A stretch of 41,173 nt of DNA. It comes from Cytophagales bacterium (lineage in GTDB: Bacteria; Bacteroidota; Bacteroidia; Cytophagales; MED-G16). The position numbers and the translations under genes were made by a program. The stretch is from positions 1 through 41,173 of the forward strand of contig JAPYTU010000002.1 of the NCBI GenBank assembly GCA_029940715.1. Reading direction: 5' to 3'. This document shows positions 25,508 to 33,767 of the stretch, in pieces (within the stretch, counting starts at the first letter, position 1; the number at the start of each line of letters is the position of its first letter). The notes below the pieces were generated by a model. The model searched no databases. It was not told the origin of the DNA and was given only the letters and a program-made list of their open reading frames with translations.

Positions 25508-25882
25508 TTATTTAATTGCTTTCTTTTTGTTAGCTACAGTTTTTCTTTTTCCTTTTCTAGTTCTAGAATTATTTTTAGTTTTTTGTCCTCTAAGAGGTAA
25601 TCCTATTCTATGTCTTATACCTCTATAACACCCAATATCTAAAAGTCTTTTAATGTTGAGTCTAACTTCTGACTTAAGATCACCTTCGATTTTATAACTT
25701 TCAGAAATTATATTTCTTATTTTATTTGATTCTTCCTCAGACCAATCATTTACTTTTTTACTTAAATCAATACCTGCATTAAATAATATTTTTTGAGCTG
25801 AACTATTACCAATACCAAAAATATATGTAAGAGCTATTTCTCCCCTTTTATTGTCCGGAATATCTATACCTGCTATTCTCAT
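25508..25882 (-). CDS. rpsM: 30S ribosomal protein S13
   Basis: Head protein that bridges to the 50S subunit and contacts P-site tRNA. It is 124 residues, MRIAGIDIPDNKRGEIALTYIFGIG, with GCYRGIRHRIGLPLRGQKTKNNSRTRKG and a very basic tail. It starts 3 bases after the rpmJ stop and opens the classical alpha-operon gene set. Confidence 0.98.
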   Translation of the reverse strand: MRIAGIDIPDNKRGEIALTYIFGIGNSSAQKILFNAGIDLSKKVNDWSEEESNKIRNIISESYKIEGDLKSEVRLNIKRLLDIGCYRGIRHRIGLPLRGQKTKNNSRTRKGKRKTVANKKKAIK

Positions 25883-25885
25883 ATC

Positions 25886-26002
25886 TTATCCTTGTCTTTG
25901 TTTAAATCTTGGGTTTTTCTTATTAATAACATACACTTTTCCATTTCTTCTAATTACTTTACAGTCAGAACTTCTCTTTTTTACAGATGCTTTTACTTTC
26001 AT
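25886..26002 (-). CDS. rpmJ: 50S ribosomal protein L36
   Basis: A 38-residue ribosomal protein between infA and rpsM. It begins MKVKASVKKRSSDCK and ends KNPRFKQRQG, as expected for L36. The zinc-ribbon form has three cysteines and a histidine. Here only C14 remains, so this is the zinc-independent variant. Spacing is 1 base after infA and 3 bases before rpsM. Confidence 0.95.
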   Translation of the reverse strand: MKVKASVKKRSSDCKVIRRNGKVYVINKKNPRFKQRQG

Positions 26003-26003
26003 T

Positions 26004-26222
26004 TTATTTATATCTAAATGTTATTCTACCTTTTGTTAAATCATAAGGAGACATTTCTAACTTAATTTTATCACCAGGTAATAATCGAATGTAAAACATT
26101 CTCATTTTTCCTGAAATATGAGCTGTTACAATATGTCCATTTTCTAACTTAACTCTAAACATAGCATTTGAAAGTGCTTCTGTTACAACTCCATCTTGTT
26201 CAATTGCCTTTTGTTTAGCCAT
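26004..26222 (-). CDS. infA: Translation initiation factor IF-1
   Basis: Binds the 30S A site during initiation. The 72 residues form a single OB fold, MAKQKAIEQDGVVTEALSNAMF, with the typical VKLENGHIVTAHISGKMR and LTKGRITFRYK ending. The gene follows secY directly, without the adk and map genes found here in many other phyla. Confidence 0.97.
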   Translation of the reverse strand: MAKQKAIEQDGVVTEALSNAMFRVKLENGHIVTAHISGKMRMFYIRLLPGDKIKLEMSPYDLTKGRITFRYK

Positions 26223-26225
26223 AAA

Positions 26226-27530
26226 TTAAATACTTCTTCCTTTTACTTTACCTGATTTCATCATTCCATCATAATGTCTCATCAGTAAATAACTTTCAAT
26301 TTGCTGCAAAGTATCTAAAATAACACCAACCATAATTAATAATGATGTCCCTCCATAAAATTGTGCAAATCCTTGACTTACACCAAACATCATTGCAAAA
26401 GCTGGTAAAATAGCAACTACAGCAAGTAGAATTGATCCTGGTAATGTAACACGATCCATAACATTAGATATAAAATCAGATGTTTCAGAACCAGGTTTTA
26501 TTCCAGGAATAAATCCATTATTTCTTTTCATATCATCAGCCATTTTATTTGGATTAACTGTAATGGCGGTATAAAAAAATGTAAACAAAATTATTAATAC
26601 TGCAAACGTTACATTATACAACCATGACTGCATATTTGAAAAAGAGGTTGCAATATATTGAAAAAAATCTGAATTTTCAGCAAATTGTAGTCCTATTACA
26701 GCGGGTAAAAACATAAGAGCTTGAGCAAAAATAATGGGCATAACTCCTGAAGAATTAACCTTTAGAGGAAGGTATTGTCTTTTACCACCATAAAGATTAC
26801 TACCCACTACTTGTTTAGCGTATTGAACAGGAATCCTTCTAATAGCTTGAGTAAGCATTACTGTAAACATAACAACCCCAAATAACACTCCAATTTCAAC
26901 AATAAATAATAGTGCTTGAGACATACCTCTAGAGAGAGCTTCAGCTACAATACTTCCAGGAAATCTTGAAATAATCCCAATCATAATCAACATAGATATA
27001 CCATTTCCTATACCTTTATCAGTAATTTTTTCGCCTATCCACATACAAAAAATAGTTCCTGATGTCAATATAACAATGCATGATAAAGTAAATAAAAATT
27101 TATTTTGAACAAGAATAGCCTCTGCTGGTATAGTACCTGATATATAAGCTGTACTTTGAAAAATTGTTATTATAATAGTCAAATATCTAGTTATTTGAGT
27201 CATTTTTTTACGACCACTATCTCCTTCTTTTTGAAGCTTTTGAAAATATGGTAAAGCTACTCCAAGTAATTGAACTACAATTGATGCTGAAATATATGGC
27301 ATTATTCCCAATGCAAAAATTGAAGCATTGCTAAATGCACCCCCTAAAAAAGTATCTAATAAACCAAATATTCCACCAGCATTTTGTTGTAATTTAGAAG
27401 GATCAATACCAGGCAACACAACAAATGAACCTAATCTAAAAATAATTAAAAACCCAACTGTAGTAAGAATTCGAGATCTTAACTCGTCTATTGAAAAAAT
27501 ATTTTTAATTACAGAATACAATTTAATCAT
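26226..27530 (-). CDS. secY: Protein translocase subunit SecY
   Basis: Channel of the Sec translocon in the inner membrane. The 434 residues contain ten hydrophobic helices. Landmarks are FRLGSFVVLPGIDPSKL, the plug region GLLDTFLGGAFSNASIFALGIMPYI, KLQKEGDSGRKKMTQ, VNSSGVMPIIFAQ, the PNKMADDMKRNNGFIPGIKPG loop and the C-terminal LMRHYDGMMKSGKVKGR. The start overlaps the rplO stop by eight bases. Confidence 0.98.
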   Translation of the reverse strand: MIKLYSVIKNIFSIDELRSRILTTVGFLIIFRLGSFVVLPGIDPSKLQQNAGGIFGLLDTFLGGAFSNASIFALGIMPYISASIVVQLLGVALPYFQKLQKEGDSGRKKMTQITRYLTIIITIFQSTAYISGTIPAEAILVQNKFLFTLSCIVILTSGTIFCMWIGEKITDKGIGNGISMLIMIGIISRFPGSIVAEALSRGMSQALLFIVEIGVLFGVVMFTVMLTQAIRRIPVQYAKQVVGSNLYGGKRQYLPLKVNSSGVMPIIFAQALMFLPAVIGLQFAENSDFFQYIATSFSNMQSWLYNVTFAVLIILFTFFYTAITVNPNKMADDMKRNNGFIPGIKPGSETSDFISNVMDRVTLPGSILLAVVAILPAFAMMFGVSQGFAQFYGGTSLLIMVGVILDTLQQIESYLLMRHYDGMMKSGKVKGRSI

Positions 27531-27978
27531 TGATTAACTTTTTGATTTTTCCACCTACTTTTTCAATACTTTTAATAGCTGACTTCGAAAAATAATGAGA
27601 ACTTACATTTATTTTAGATATAAGCTTACCCCTACCTAAAACTTTTATTAGATCAGATTTATTAGCTAAACCATTTTTGATAAGAAAATCTGGATTAATT
27701 TCCTTTATTTTTGATTTGTCACAAATTTTTTGAAGTGTATCTAAATTTATTGGCTTAGTTTCTATCCTATTAGGTGATCTGAATCCAAATTTAGGAACTC
27801 TTCTTTGAAGAGGCATCTGTCCACCTTCAAAACCAGCTTTTCTAGAATAACCAGATCTAGATTGTGCACCATTATGACCTCTAGTAGAAGTACCTCCTCT
27901 TCCAGAACCTTGACCCCTTGCTATTCTTTTTCTTGATTTTAATGAACCTTTCGCAGGTTTTAGAGAATGTAATTTCAT
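27523..27978 (-). CDS. rplO: 50S ribosomal protein L15
   Basis: Late-assembling large-subunit protein that organises 23S rRNA around the peptidyl-transferase region. It is 151 residues, MKLHSLKPAKGSLKSRKRIARG, with a Gly/Arg-rich extended N-terminus (GQGSGRGGTSTRGHNGAQSR) and a globular C-terminal half. It overlaps rpmD by four bases and secY by eight. Confidence 0.98.
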   Translation of the reverse strand: MKLHSLKPAKGSLKSRKRIARGQGSGRGGTSTRGHNGAQSRSGYSRKAGFEGGQMPLQRRVPKFGFRSPNRIETKPINLDTLQKICDKSKIKEINPDFLIKNGLANKSDLIKVLGRGKLISKINVSSHYFSKSAIKSIEKVGGKIKKLIND

Positions 27979-28178
27979 TTTTCTACATTTTTAACTTCTA
28001 CCAAATGATTAACTTTATTAATCATACCTTGAATCTCAGGAGATAAAACTTTTTGTACTGATCTATTTATTTTACCTAAACCTAAAGCAATAATTGTTCT
28101 CTTCTGTCTTAAAGTCTGAGAAATAGTACTTTTTAATTGTGTTATAATAACTTTTTTCTTTACTATATTTTTAGCCAT
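27975..28178 (-). CDS. rpmD: 50S ribosomal protein L30
   Basis: Small-subunit-independent 50S protein of 67 residues. The L30 fold is recognisable in VIITQLKSTISQTLRQKRTIIALGLGKINRS followed by PEIQGMINKVNHLVEV. It is slightly longer than the ~60-residue E. coli protein because of a basic N-terminus and short tail. Its start overlaps the rpsE stop by eight bases. Confidence 0.96.
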   Translation of the reverse strand: MAKNIVKKKVIITQLKSTISQTLRQKRTIIALGLGKINRSVQKVLSPEIQGMINKVNHLVEVKNVEK

Positions 28179-28674
28179 TGAAAATTTGATTTATATTTTT
28201 TCCTCTCTGTTTTGCAACTGTCAATGGATCTCTTAATTTCATCAAACCATTAAAAGTAGCCTTAACAACATTATGTGGATTAGATGAACCTTTAGACTTA
28301 GCTAAAACATCTTTTATTCCAGCACTTTCCATTACTGCTCTCATAGCACCACCAGCTATAACACCAGTACCAGGAGAAGCAGGTTTCATTAATACCAAAC
28401 CTCCACCATATTTACCAATAACTTCATGAGGTATTGTATTTTTAAATACAGAAACATTAACCAAATTCTTTTTAGCATTATCAGTACCCTTAATAATAGC
28501 ATTAGTAACTTCCTTAGCTTTTCCTAATCCATAGCCCGCAACTCCATTCTCATTACCAACTACCACAATAGCAGAAAAACTAAATCTTCTACCTCCCTTT
28601 ACAACCTTAGCAACTCTCTGTATAGAAACAACTTTTTCTTTTAATTCTAAATCACTTGCTTTTATATTTTTCAT
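28171..28674 (-). CDS. rpsE: 30S ribosomal protein S5
   Basis: Decoding-accuracy protein at the mRNA entry side. It is 167 residues. The N-terminal domain carries VVKGGRRFSFSAIVVVGNENGVAGYGLGKA; the C-terminal domain has GTGVIAGGAMRAVMESAGIKDVLAKSKGSSNPHN. It lies 3 bases after rplR. Residues linked to spectinomycin resistance in other species (the loop after VVKGG) look wild type. Confidence 0.98.
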   Translation of the reverse strand: MKNIKASDLELKEKVVSIQRVAKVVKGGRRFSFSAIVVVGNENGVAGYGLGKAKEVTNAIIKGTDNAKKNLVNVSVFKNTIPHEVIGKYGGGLVLMKPASPGTGVIAGGAMRAVMESAGIKDVLAKSKGSSNPHNVVKATFNGLMKLRDPLTVAKQRGKNINQIFNG

Positions 28675-28677
28675 ATT

Positions 28678-29028
28678 TTAAAAAATTAATCCTCCTTCTC
28701 TTGCACCATCTGCAAAAGACTTTATTTTACCATGGTATAAATAACCACTTCTATCAAAAATTACTTTAGAAATACCTTTTTTGGTTGCTTTTTTAGCAAG
28801 TTTAACACCAACTTCTTTGGAATTAGCAATATTATTTTGGCCAAACTTGCCTATTTCATTTGATGAACACGAAACTAATGTTAATCCTAAATTATCATCT
28901 ATTATTTGAGAGTATATACCTTTATTACTTTTAAAAATAGATACTCTTGGTTTATCATTAGTACCAGAAAGTTTTGATCTGATATTTTTTCTAATTTTTA
29001 ATCTTCTTTTTTCTTTATTAAAACTCAT
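28678..29028 (-). CDS. rplR: 50S ribosomal protein L18
   Basis: 5S rRNA-binding protein of 116 residues. It has the basic N-terminus MSFNKEKRRLKIRKNIRSKL, the RVSIFKSNKGIYSQIIDD strand, and a C-terminal VIFDRSGYLYHGKIKSFADGAREGGL. It works with L5 in the central protuberance. Confidence 0.98.
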   Translation of the reverse strand: MSFNKEKRRLKIRKNIRSKLSGTNDKPRVSIFKSNKGIYSQIIDDNLGLTLVSCSSNEIGKFGQNNIANSKEVGVKLAKKATKKGISKVIFDRSGYLYHGKIKSFADGAREGGLIF

Positions 29029-29046
29029 ATTATTATATATTATTAT

Positions 29047-29598
29047 CTAAGCTGCTGCTGTTTTACCAAGTTTTCTTCTAACATATTCTCCAACAAATTT
29101 AACACCTTTACCTTTATATGGTTCAACTGGCCTAAATGATTTTAACTTAGCTGCGATTTGACCAATAAGCTGTTTATCAATGCTGTTCAGAATAATAACT
29201 GGAGCTTTACCTTTTTTAGAATCAGTTGTAACTTTAACTTCCTTAGGAACATCAAAATAGATATTATGAGAAAATCCTAAACTCATATTTAATAGATTTC
29301 CTTGAGATGATGCTTTAAAACCAACTCCAACTAATTCTAACTTTAGTTCATATCCTTCAGAAACACCCACAATACAATTATTAATTAATGATCTATATAA
29401 TCCATGTAATGATTTATATCTTTTTTGTTCAGAAGGTCTAGAAACTGTTAAAATATTCTCATCAATTTTAATCTTAAAATCTGAATCAACATTTTGATTT
29501 AACTCTCCCTTTGGACCTTTAATATTAATGATTGAACCATTAACATTAACGGATACACCTTCTGGAATTAATATTGGACTTAAACCTATTCTAGACAT
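29047..29598 (-). CDS. rplF: 50S ribosomal protein L6
   Basis: Binds 23S rRNA near the factor-binding stalk base. It is 183 residues with the two duplicated domains typical of L6: MSRIGLSPILIPEGVSVNV at the start and FRPVEPYKGKGVKFVGEYVRRKLGKTAAA at the end. The motif GVGFKASSQGNLLNMSLGFSH marks the junction. Normal length. Confidence 0.98.
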   Translation of the reverse strand: MSRIGLSPILIPEGVSVNVNGSIINIKGPKGELNQNVDSDFKIKIDENILTVSRPSEQKRYKSLHGLYRSLINNCIVGVSEGYELKLELVGVGFKASSQGNLLNMSLGFSHNIYFDVPKEVKVTTDSKKGKAPVIILNSIDKQLIGQIAAKLKSFRPVEPYKGKGVKFVGEYVRRKLGKTAAA

Positions 29599-29607
29599 AC
29601 AATTTAT

Positions 29608-30006
29608 TTAATAAACATAACATAATACTTCACCACCAATTTTTAATTTCTTAGCTTCTTTATCAGTAATTACACCTTTAGACGTTGATAAAATAGCAAT
29701 ACCTAATCCATTTATTACTCTTGGTAAATTGTCAATACCAACATACTTTCTTAAACCTGGCTTACTTATTCTATCAATTTTTTCAATAGCTGATACTTTT
29801 GTTCTAGCATTATATTTAAGTGCTATTTTAATTTTTCCTTGAATACTATCGTCTTCAAACTTATAGTTTGTTATAAATCCTTTTTCATGCAAAACTCTAG
29901 TAATTTCTTTTTTAATATTAGAAGAAGGGATTTCAACTATTCTATGCTTGGCACTAATACCATTTCGTATTCTTGTTAAAAAGTCAGCAATTGGATCTGT
30001 ATTCAT
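29608..30006 (-). CDS. rpsH: 30S ribosomal protein S8
   Basis: 16S central-domain binder of 132 residues, MNTDPIADFLTRIRNG, with SKPGLRKYVGIDNLPRVINGLGIAILSTSKGV and a C-terminal GGEVLCYVY. The 47-base gap before it is the widest inside the 28-gene run and contains a promoter-like site. In E. coli S8 represses the spc operon; no matching leader is identified here. Confidence 0.98.
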   Translation of the reverse strand: MNTDPIADFLTRIRNGISAKHRIVEIPSSNIKKEITRVLHEKGFITNYKFEDDSIQGKIKIALKYNARTKVSAIEKIDRISKPGLRKYVGIDNLPRVINGLGIAILSTSKGVITDKEAKKLKIGGEVLCYVY

Positions 30007-30029
30007 TATTTTTTATTTAAAAAAGTTTG

Positions 30030-30060
30030 CAAATTTAATCATTTATATGAAAGTTACCAA
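30030..30060 (-). promoter_or_regulatory. Candidate internal promoter before rpsH
   Basis: The minus strand has TTG (30058-30060), a 20-base spacer and TAAATTTG (30030-30037), which matches the Bacteroidota pattern. The TTG lies in the last codons of rpsN. Predicted transcription start is about 20 bases before the rpsH ATG. Confidence 0.45.
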
Positions 30061-30323
30061 CTAGCTTTAGTTATTCCAGGTATTTTACCCTCTGAAGCCA
30101 TTTTCCTAAATTCCAATCTAGATATTCCAAATTTTCTCATATATCCTTTTGGCCTTCCAGAAAGACTACATCTATTATGCAACCTAACAGCAGATGAATT
30201 TCTCGGAAGTTTATCTAAACCTTCCCAATCACCATTAGCTTTTAACTCTTTTCTTTTTGCAGAATACTTAGCTACAAGTTTTCTTCTTTTACGATCTCTT
30301 ACATTTACACTAATTTTTGCCAT
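30054..30323 (-). CDS. rpsN: 30S ribosomal protein S14 (zinc-free type)
   Basis: Head protein next to S3 and S10, 89 residues. The start is MAKISVNVRDRKRRKLVAKY; the conserved LHNRCSLSGRPKGYMRKFGISRLEFRKMASEGKIPG follows, ending in KASW. The length near 90 and lack of paired CxxC motifs mark the long zinc-independent form. Confidence 0.98.
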   Translation of the reverse strand: MAKISVNVRDRKRRKLVAKYSAKRKELKANGDWEGLDKLPRNSSAVRLHNRCSLSGRPKGYMRKFGISRLEFRKMASEGKIPGITKASW

Positions 30324-30332
30324 ATTTATAAT

Positions 30333-30884
30333 TTAATTTCTTGAAATAAAAGGCATTCCAAAAGCCTTTAATAATTCAAAACTATCTTTATCACTATTGG
30401 AATCTATAACAATAGTTATATTCATACCAGTAACCTTATTTATTTTATCTATACTTATTTCAGGAAAAATAATTTGTTCTTTAACTCCTAAAGTATAATT
30501 ACCATTTCCATCAAATCCTCTATCATTTAATCCTCTAAAATCCCTAACTCTTGGTAATGCAACAGAAATTAGTCTATCAAGAAATTCATACATAATATTT
30601 CCTCTTAAAGTAACTTTTACACCAATCGGCATACCTTCTCTAAGTTTAAAATTTGAAATTGAAGTTTTAGCTTTTGTTGCAACAGCTTTTTGACCTGTTA
30701 TTAAGGATAGTTCATCAATTCCATACTGAATAAGTTTTTTATCATTGACTGAAGCTCCAAGACCCTGATTTATTGAGATTTTTTTAATTTTTGGAACTTG
30801 CATCCGCGATTTATATTGTAATTTTTCCTTTAAAACAGGAACAATTTTATCAGTATATATATTTCTAAGTCTTGCGTTATTCAT
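30333..30884 (-). CDS. rplE: 50S ribosomal protein L5
   Basis: 5S rRNA-binding protein of the central protuberance that touches P-site tRNA. It is 183 residues with KIKKISINQGLGASVNDKKL, KAKTSISNFKLREGMPIGVKVTLRG and DFRGLNDRGFDGNGNYTLGVKEQIIFPEI. The ATG overlaps the rplX stop by one base. Confidence 0.98.
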   Translation of the reverse strand: MNNARLRNIYTDKIVPVLKEKLQYKSRMQVPKIKKISINQGLGASVNDKKLIQYGIDELSLITGQKAVATKAKTSISNFKLREGMPIGVKVTLRGNIMYEFLDRLISVALPRVRDFRGLNDRGFDGNGNYTLGVKEQIIFPEISIDKINKVTGMNITIVIDSNSDKDSFELLKAFGMPFISRN

Positions 30885-31201
30885 TATTTGATAATTTTAT
30901 TTGATTTTTTAGAAAACCTTTCCATTTTACCATCTTTATTTCTTTTTCTATAAATTTTAGTAGGTTTCCCATTTGATGGATCTACAAGCATTAAATTACT
31001 TAAATGTAGGGATGCTTCTTTCTTTTCAATACCTCCTTTAGGATTATCTGCGGATGGTTTAATATGTCTAGTTACAAGATTTATACCTTCTAAAATAGCA
31101 GAATATTTTTTAGGTGATACACTTAACACCTTTGCCGTCTTACCCTTATTATTTCCTGACAAAACTATTACCGTATCTCCTTTTTTAACATGTAACTTCA
31201 T
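30884..31201 (-). CDS. rplX: 50S ribosomal protein L24
   Basis: Assembly-initiator protein on 23S rRNA near the tunnel exit. It is 105 residues. The KOW motif is at the start (HVKKGDTVIVLSGNNKGKTAKVL); the segment GINLVTRHIKPSADNPKGGIEKKEASLHLSNLMLVDP follows, with a basic tail. It lies 9 bases after rplN. Confidence 0.98.
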   Translation of the reverse strand: MKLHVKKGDTVIVLSGNNKGKTAKVLSVSPKKYSAILEGINLVTRHIKPSADNPKGGIEKKEASLHLSNLMLVDPSNGKPTKIYRKRNKDGKMERFSKKSNKIIK

Positions 31202-31210
31202 ATCTTTTTA

Positions 31211-31579
31211 TTATAAAACCTCAGGTGCTAATGAAACTATTTTCATAAATTTTTTCTCTCTAAGTTCTCTGGCAACAGGTCCAAATACTCTAGTACCTTT
31301 TAATTCATCATTTTCATTTAATAAAATTGCAGCATTGTCTTCAAATCTAATATAAGAACCATCTTTTCTTCTTACTTCTTTTTTAGTTCTAACTACAACA
31401 GCTCTTGATACTGTTCCTTTTTTAATAGAACTTGAAGCAATTGCATTTTTAACTGTAACAACAATTTTGTCACCAAGTGAGGCATATCTTTTTTTTGTTC
31501 CTCCTAAAACTCTAATGCAAAGAACTTCTCTTGCTCCACTATTATCTGCAATTTTTAATCTACTTTCTTGTTGTATCAT
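31211..31579 (-). CDS. rplN: 50S ribosomal protein L14
   Basis: Interface protein forming bridges to 16S rRNA. It is 122 residues, MIQQESRLKIADNSGAREVLCI, with VVVRTKKEVRRKDGSYIRFEDNAAILLN and ending LREKKFMKIVSLAPEVL. It sits 2 bases after rpsQ. Confidence 0.98.
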   Translation of the reverse strand: MIQQESRLKIADNSGAREVLCIRVLGGTKKRYASLGDKIVVTVKNAIASSSIKKGTVSRAVVVRTKKEVRRKDGSYIRFEDNAAILLNENDELKGTRVFGPVARELREKKFMKIVSLAPEVL

Positions 31580-31581
31580 AA

Positions 31582-31836
31582 TTATTTAACTTTTTCTAAT
31601 ACTTTAATTAATCTCCATCTTTTATTTTTACTCAATGGTCTAGTTTCCATAATTCGAACTTTATCTCCAATATTACACTGATTAGACTCATCATGAGCAG
31701 TCAATTTTGAACTTTTAACGACAAATTTTCCATACATAGGATGTTTAACTCTTCTGGTAACTTCAACAGAAATAGTTTTATCCATCTTATTACTAGTAAC
31801 AACTCCTTCCCTTTGTTTTCTTAAATTTCTTTCCAT
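31582..31836 (-). CDS. rpsQ: 30S ribosomal protein S17
   Basis: Early 16S-binding OB-fold protein of 84 residues. It has RKQREGVVTSNKMDKTISVEVTRRVKHPMYGKFV and GDKVRIMETRPLSKNKRWRLIKVLE. The gene order rpmC-rpsQ-rplN is the universal one, with 3-base gaps. Confidence 0.98.
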   Translation of the reverse strand: MERNLRKQREGVVTSNKMDKTISVEVTRRVKHPMYGKFVVKSSKLTAHDESNQCNIGDKVRIMETRPLSKNKRWRLIKVLEKVK

Positions 31837-31839
31837 ATT

Positions 31840-32028
31840 TTATTTATTTTTATGATAAATTTCTGTTTTTATTCTTGCAACAAATTTTCTAGCTACTTTT
31901 ATTTTCATTGGATTTTCAATTGGAGTTACAGCATGAGAAAAAACCAATTTATCTAAATTTTCTTTCTCAATTATTAACTTTTTATTGAGTTCATCTAATG
32001 ATAATGCTCTTAACTCTGAATTCTTCAT
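31840..32028 (-). CDS. rpmC: 50S ribosomal protein L29
   Basis: Two-helix protein at the tunnel exit, part of the docking site for SRP and trigger factor. It is 62 residues, MKNSELRALSLDELNKKLI, with a second helix including PMKIKVARKFVARIKTEI. The gene starts a single base after the rplP stop. Confidence 0.96.
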   Translation of the reverse strand: MKNSELRALSLDELNKKLIIEKENLDKLVFSHAVTPIENPMKIKVARKFVARIKTEIYHKNK

Positions 32029-32029
32029 T

Positions 32030-32449
32030 TTATTCTACGTAATCTCGTCTAACAACAAATTTTGTTCTAACCGGTAACTTTTGTGCAGCTAATCGAAGTG
32101 CTTCCTTTGCAACTTTAGTTGTAACACCTCCTGCTTCAAACATAATAGTACCTGGTTTAATAACAGCAACCCAATATTCTGGAGCTCCTTTACCTTTACC
32201 CATTCTTACTTCAGCTGGCTTTTTAGTAATTGGTTTATCAGGAAAAATTCTTATCCAAACCTGACCTTCTCTTTTCATTTTTCTAGTTACAGCTATCCTT
32301 GCTGCCTCTAATTGTCTTGAAGTTATCCAACCAGGTTCCAAAGATTTTATACCAAAAGAACCAAAATTAATTAAATGCCCTCTTTGAGCAATACCCTTAA
32401 CTCTTCCTTTTTGTTTTTTTCTAAATTTTGTTCTCTTTGGCTGTAACAT
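32030..32449 (-). CDS. rplP: 50S ribosomal protein L16
   Basis: Essential late-assembly protein near the A-site and 5S rRNA. It is 139 residues, MLQPKRTKFRKKQKGRVKG, with WITSRQLEAARIAVTRKMKREGQVWIRIFPDKPITKKPAEVRMGKGKG and the GTIMFEAGGV segment. Normal length. Confidence 0.98.
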   Translation of the reverse strand: MLQPKRTKFRKKQKGRVKGIAQRGHLINFGSFGIKSLEPGWITSRQLEAARIAVTRKMKREGQVWIRIFPDKPITKKPAEVRMGKGKGAPEYWVAVIKPGTIMFEAGGVTTKVAKEALRLAAQKLPVRTKFVVRRDYVE

Positions 32450-32459
32450 ACTTTATAAA

Positions 32460-33134
32460 TTAAGATTTAAAAGAATTTTTGTTTCCTATATTAAGTGATA
32501 AATCCCTTTTACCAACAACTTCACCTTTAAAAACCCAGACCTTAACTCCAATTTTACCATATATTGTTTTGGATTCACAAATAGCATAATCAATATCTGC
32601 CCTAATAGTATGCAAAGGAATTCTTCCTTCTTTATATTGTTCAGATCTGGCCATTTCAGCTCCACCAATTCTACCAGAAACTTTAACCTTTATTCCTTTA
32701 GCTCCTACTCTCATTGCTGAAGCTATAGCTTGTTTCATTGCTCTTCTATGAGAAATCCTAGCTCTTAACTGTTGAGCTATTGAATCACCAATCAATTTAG
32801 CATCTATTTCAGGCCTTTTTATTTCAAAAATATTAATTTGGACATCCTTTTTGGTTATTTTTTTTAATTCACCTTTTAATTTATCAACCTCTGATCCTCC
32901 TCTTCCAATAATAATACCTGGTCTTGCTGTATGAATTGTAAGTTCTAATAGCTTTAGAGATCTTTCAATAACAATTTTTGAAATGCTTCCTTTAGGTATT
33001 CTAGCTATTATATATTCTCTAATCTTATGATCTTCAACCAATTTATCAGAGAAATTTTTTCCTCCATACCAACTAGATTCCCAACCTTTTACTATCCCTA
33101 ACCTTAAACCTGTAGGATTAACTTTTTGTCCCAT
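32460..33134 (-). CDS. rpsC: 30S ribosomal protein S3
   Basis: mRNA-entry protein with helicase-like activity. It is 224 residues. The N-terminal MGQKVNPTGLRLGIVKGWESSWYGG leads to a KH domain (ARPGIIIGRGGSEVDKLKGEL); the C-terminal part has RISHRRAMKQAIASAMRVGAKGIKVKVSGRIGGAEMAR. It overlaps the rplV end by 17 bases, the longest same-strand overlap in the window. Confidence 0.98.
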   Translation of the reverse strand: MGQKVNPTGLRLGIVKGWESSWYGGKNFSDKLVEDHKIREYIIARIPKGSISKIVIERSLKLLELTIHTARPGIIIGRGGSEVDKLKGELKKITKKDVQINIFEIKRPEIDAKLIGDSIAQQLRARISHRRAMKQAIASAMRVGAKGIKVKVSGRIGGAEMARSEQYKEGRIPLHTIRADIDYAICESKTIYGKIGVKVWVFKGEVVGKRDLSLNIGNKNSFKS

Positions 33135-33492
33135 TCTCTTTATCTTTTAAGTTTAAACTGTCTAAAACAATAGTAACATGATTTGATCTTTTTCTAATTC
33201 TATGAGCACGACCTTGTGGTGCTGGTCTCAATCTTTTAATCATTTTACCACCATTTACATAAATTTCTTTAATAAATAAATTAGCATCTTCTATTTTATC
33301 ATCTTTATTTTTTTCTTGCCAATTAGAAATTGCAGAAAGCAATAATTTTTCAAGTCCTTTAGATCCAACTTTAGAATCAAACTTTAATGTATTCAAAGCA
33401 AGATCTACTTTTTTACCTCTTATCAAATCAGCAATAAGTCTCATTTTACGAGGAGATGTAGGAACATTATTTAATTTAGCAAGAGCTTCCAT
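33118..33492 (-). CDS. rplV: 50S ribosomal protein L22
   Basis: Tunnel-lining protein whose long hairpin reaches the exit-tunnel constriction. It is 124 residues with NVPTSPRKMRLIADLIRGKKVDLAL and the hairpin region YVNGGKMIKRLRPAPQGRAHRIRKRSNHVTIVL. Its ATG shares one base with the rpsS stop. No deletion in the hairpin of the kind linked to macrolide resistance is seen. Confidence 0.98.
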   Translation of the reverse strand: MEALAKLNNVPTSPRKMRLIADLIRGKKVDLALNTLKFDSKVGSKGLEKLLLSAISNWQEKNKDDKIEDANLFIKEIYVNGGKMIKRLRPAPQGRAHRIRKRSNHVTIVLDSLNLKDKENGTKS

Positions 33493-33761
33493 TACCTATT
33501 TTTTTTATTAACATGACCTCTAAAATTTCTAGTAGGTGAAAATTCACCCAGTTTATGTCCAACCATATTTTCTGTTATAAAAACAGGAATAAATTTATTT
33601 CCATTATGGATAGCAAATGTATGTCCAACAAAGTCAGGAGATATCATAGATCTTCTTGACCAAGTTTTTATTACACCTTTCTTACCAGAATCATTAGCAT
33701 TATCAATTTTTTTCTTTAATCTAAAATCTATATATGGTCCTTTTTTTAATGATCTTGACAT
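33492..33761 (-). CDS. rpsS: 30S ribosomal protein S19
   Basis: Head protein that contacts A-site tRNA and S13. It is 89 residues, MSRSLKKGPYIDFRLKKKI, with TWSRRSMISPDFVGHTFAIHNGNKFIPVFITENMVGHKLGEFSPTR. Typical length and sequence. Confidence 0.98.
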   Translation of the reverse strand: MSRSLKKGPYIDFRLKKKIDNANDSGKKGVIKTWSRRSMISPDFVGHTFAIHNGNKFIPVFITENMVGHKLGEFSPTRNFRGHVNKKNR

Positions 33762-33767
33762 AATATT

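Noticed and set aside
32486..32668. Second minus-strand frame of 60 codons inside rpsC
   Set aside because: It is a frame-shifted shadow of the S3 gene, which is intact and full length.
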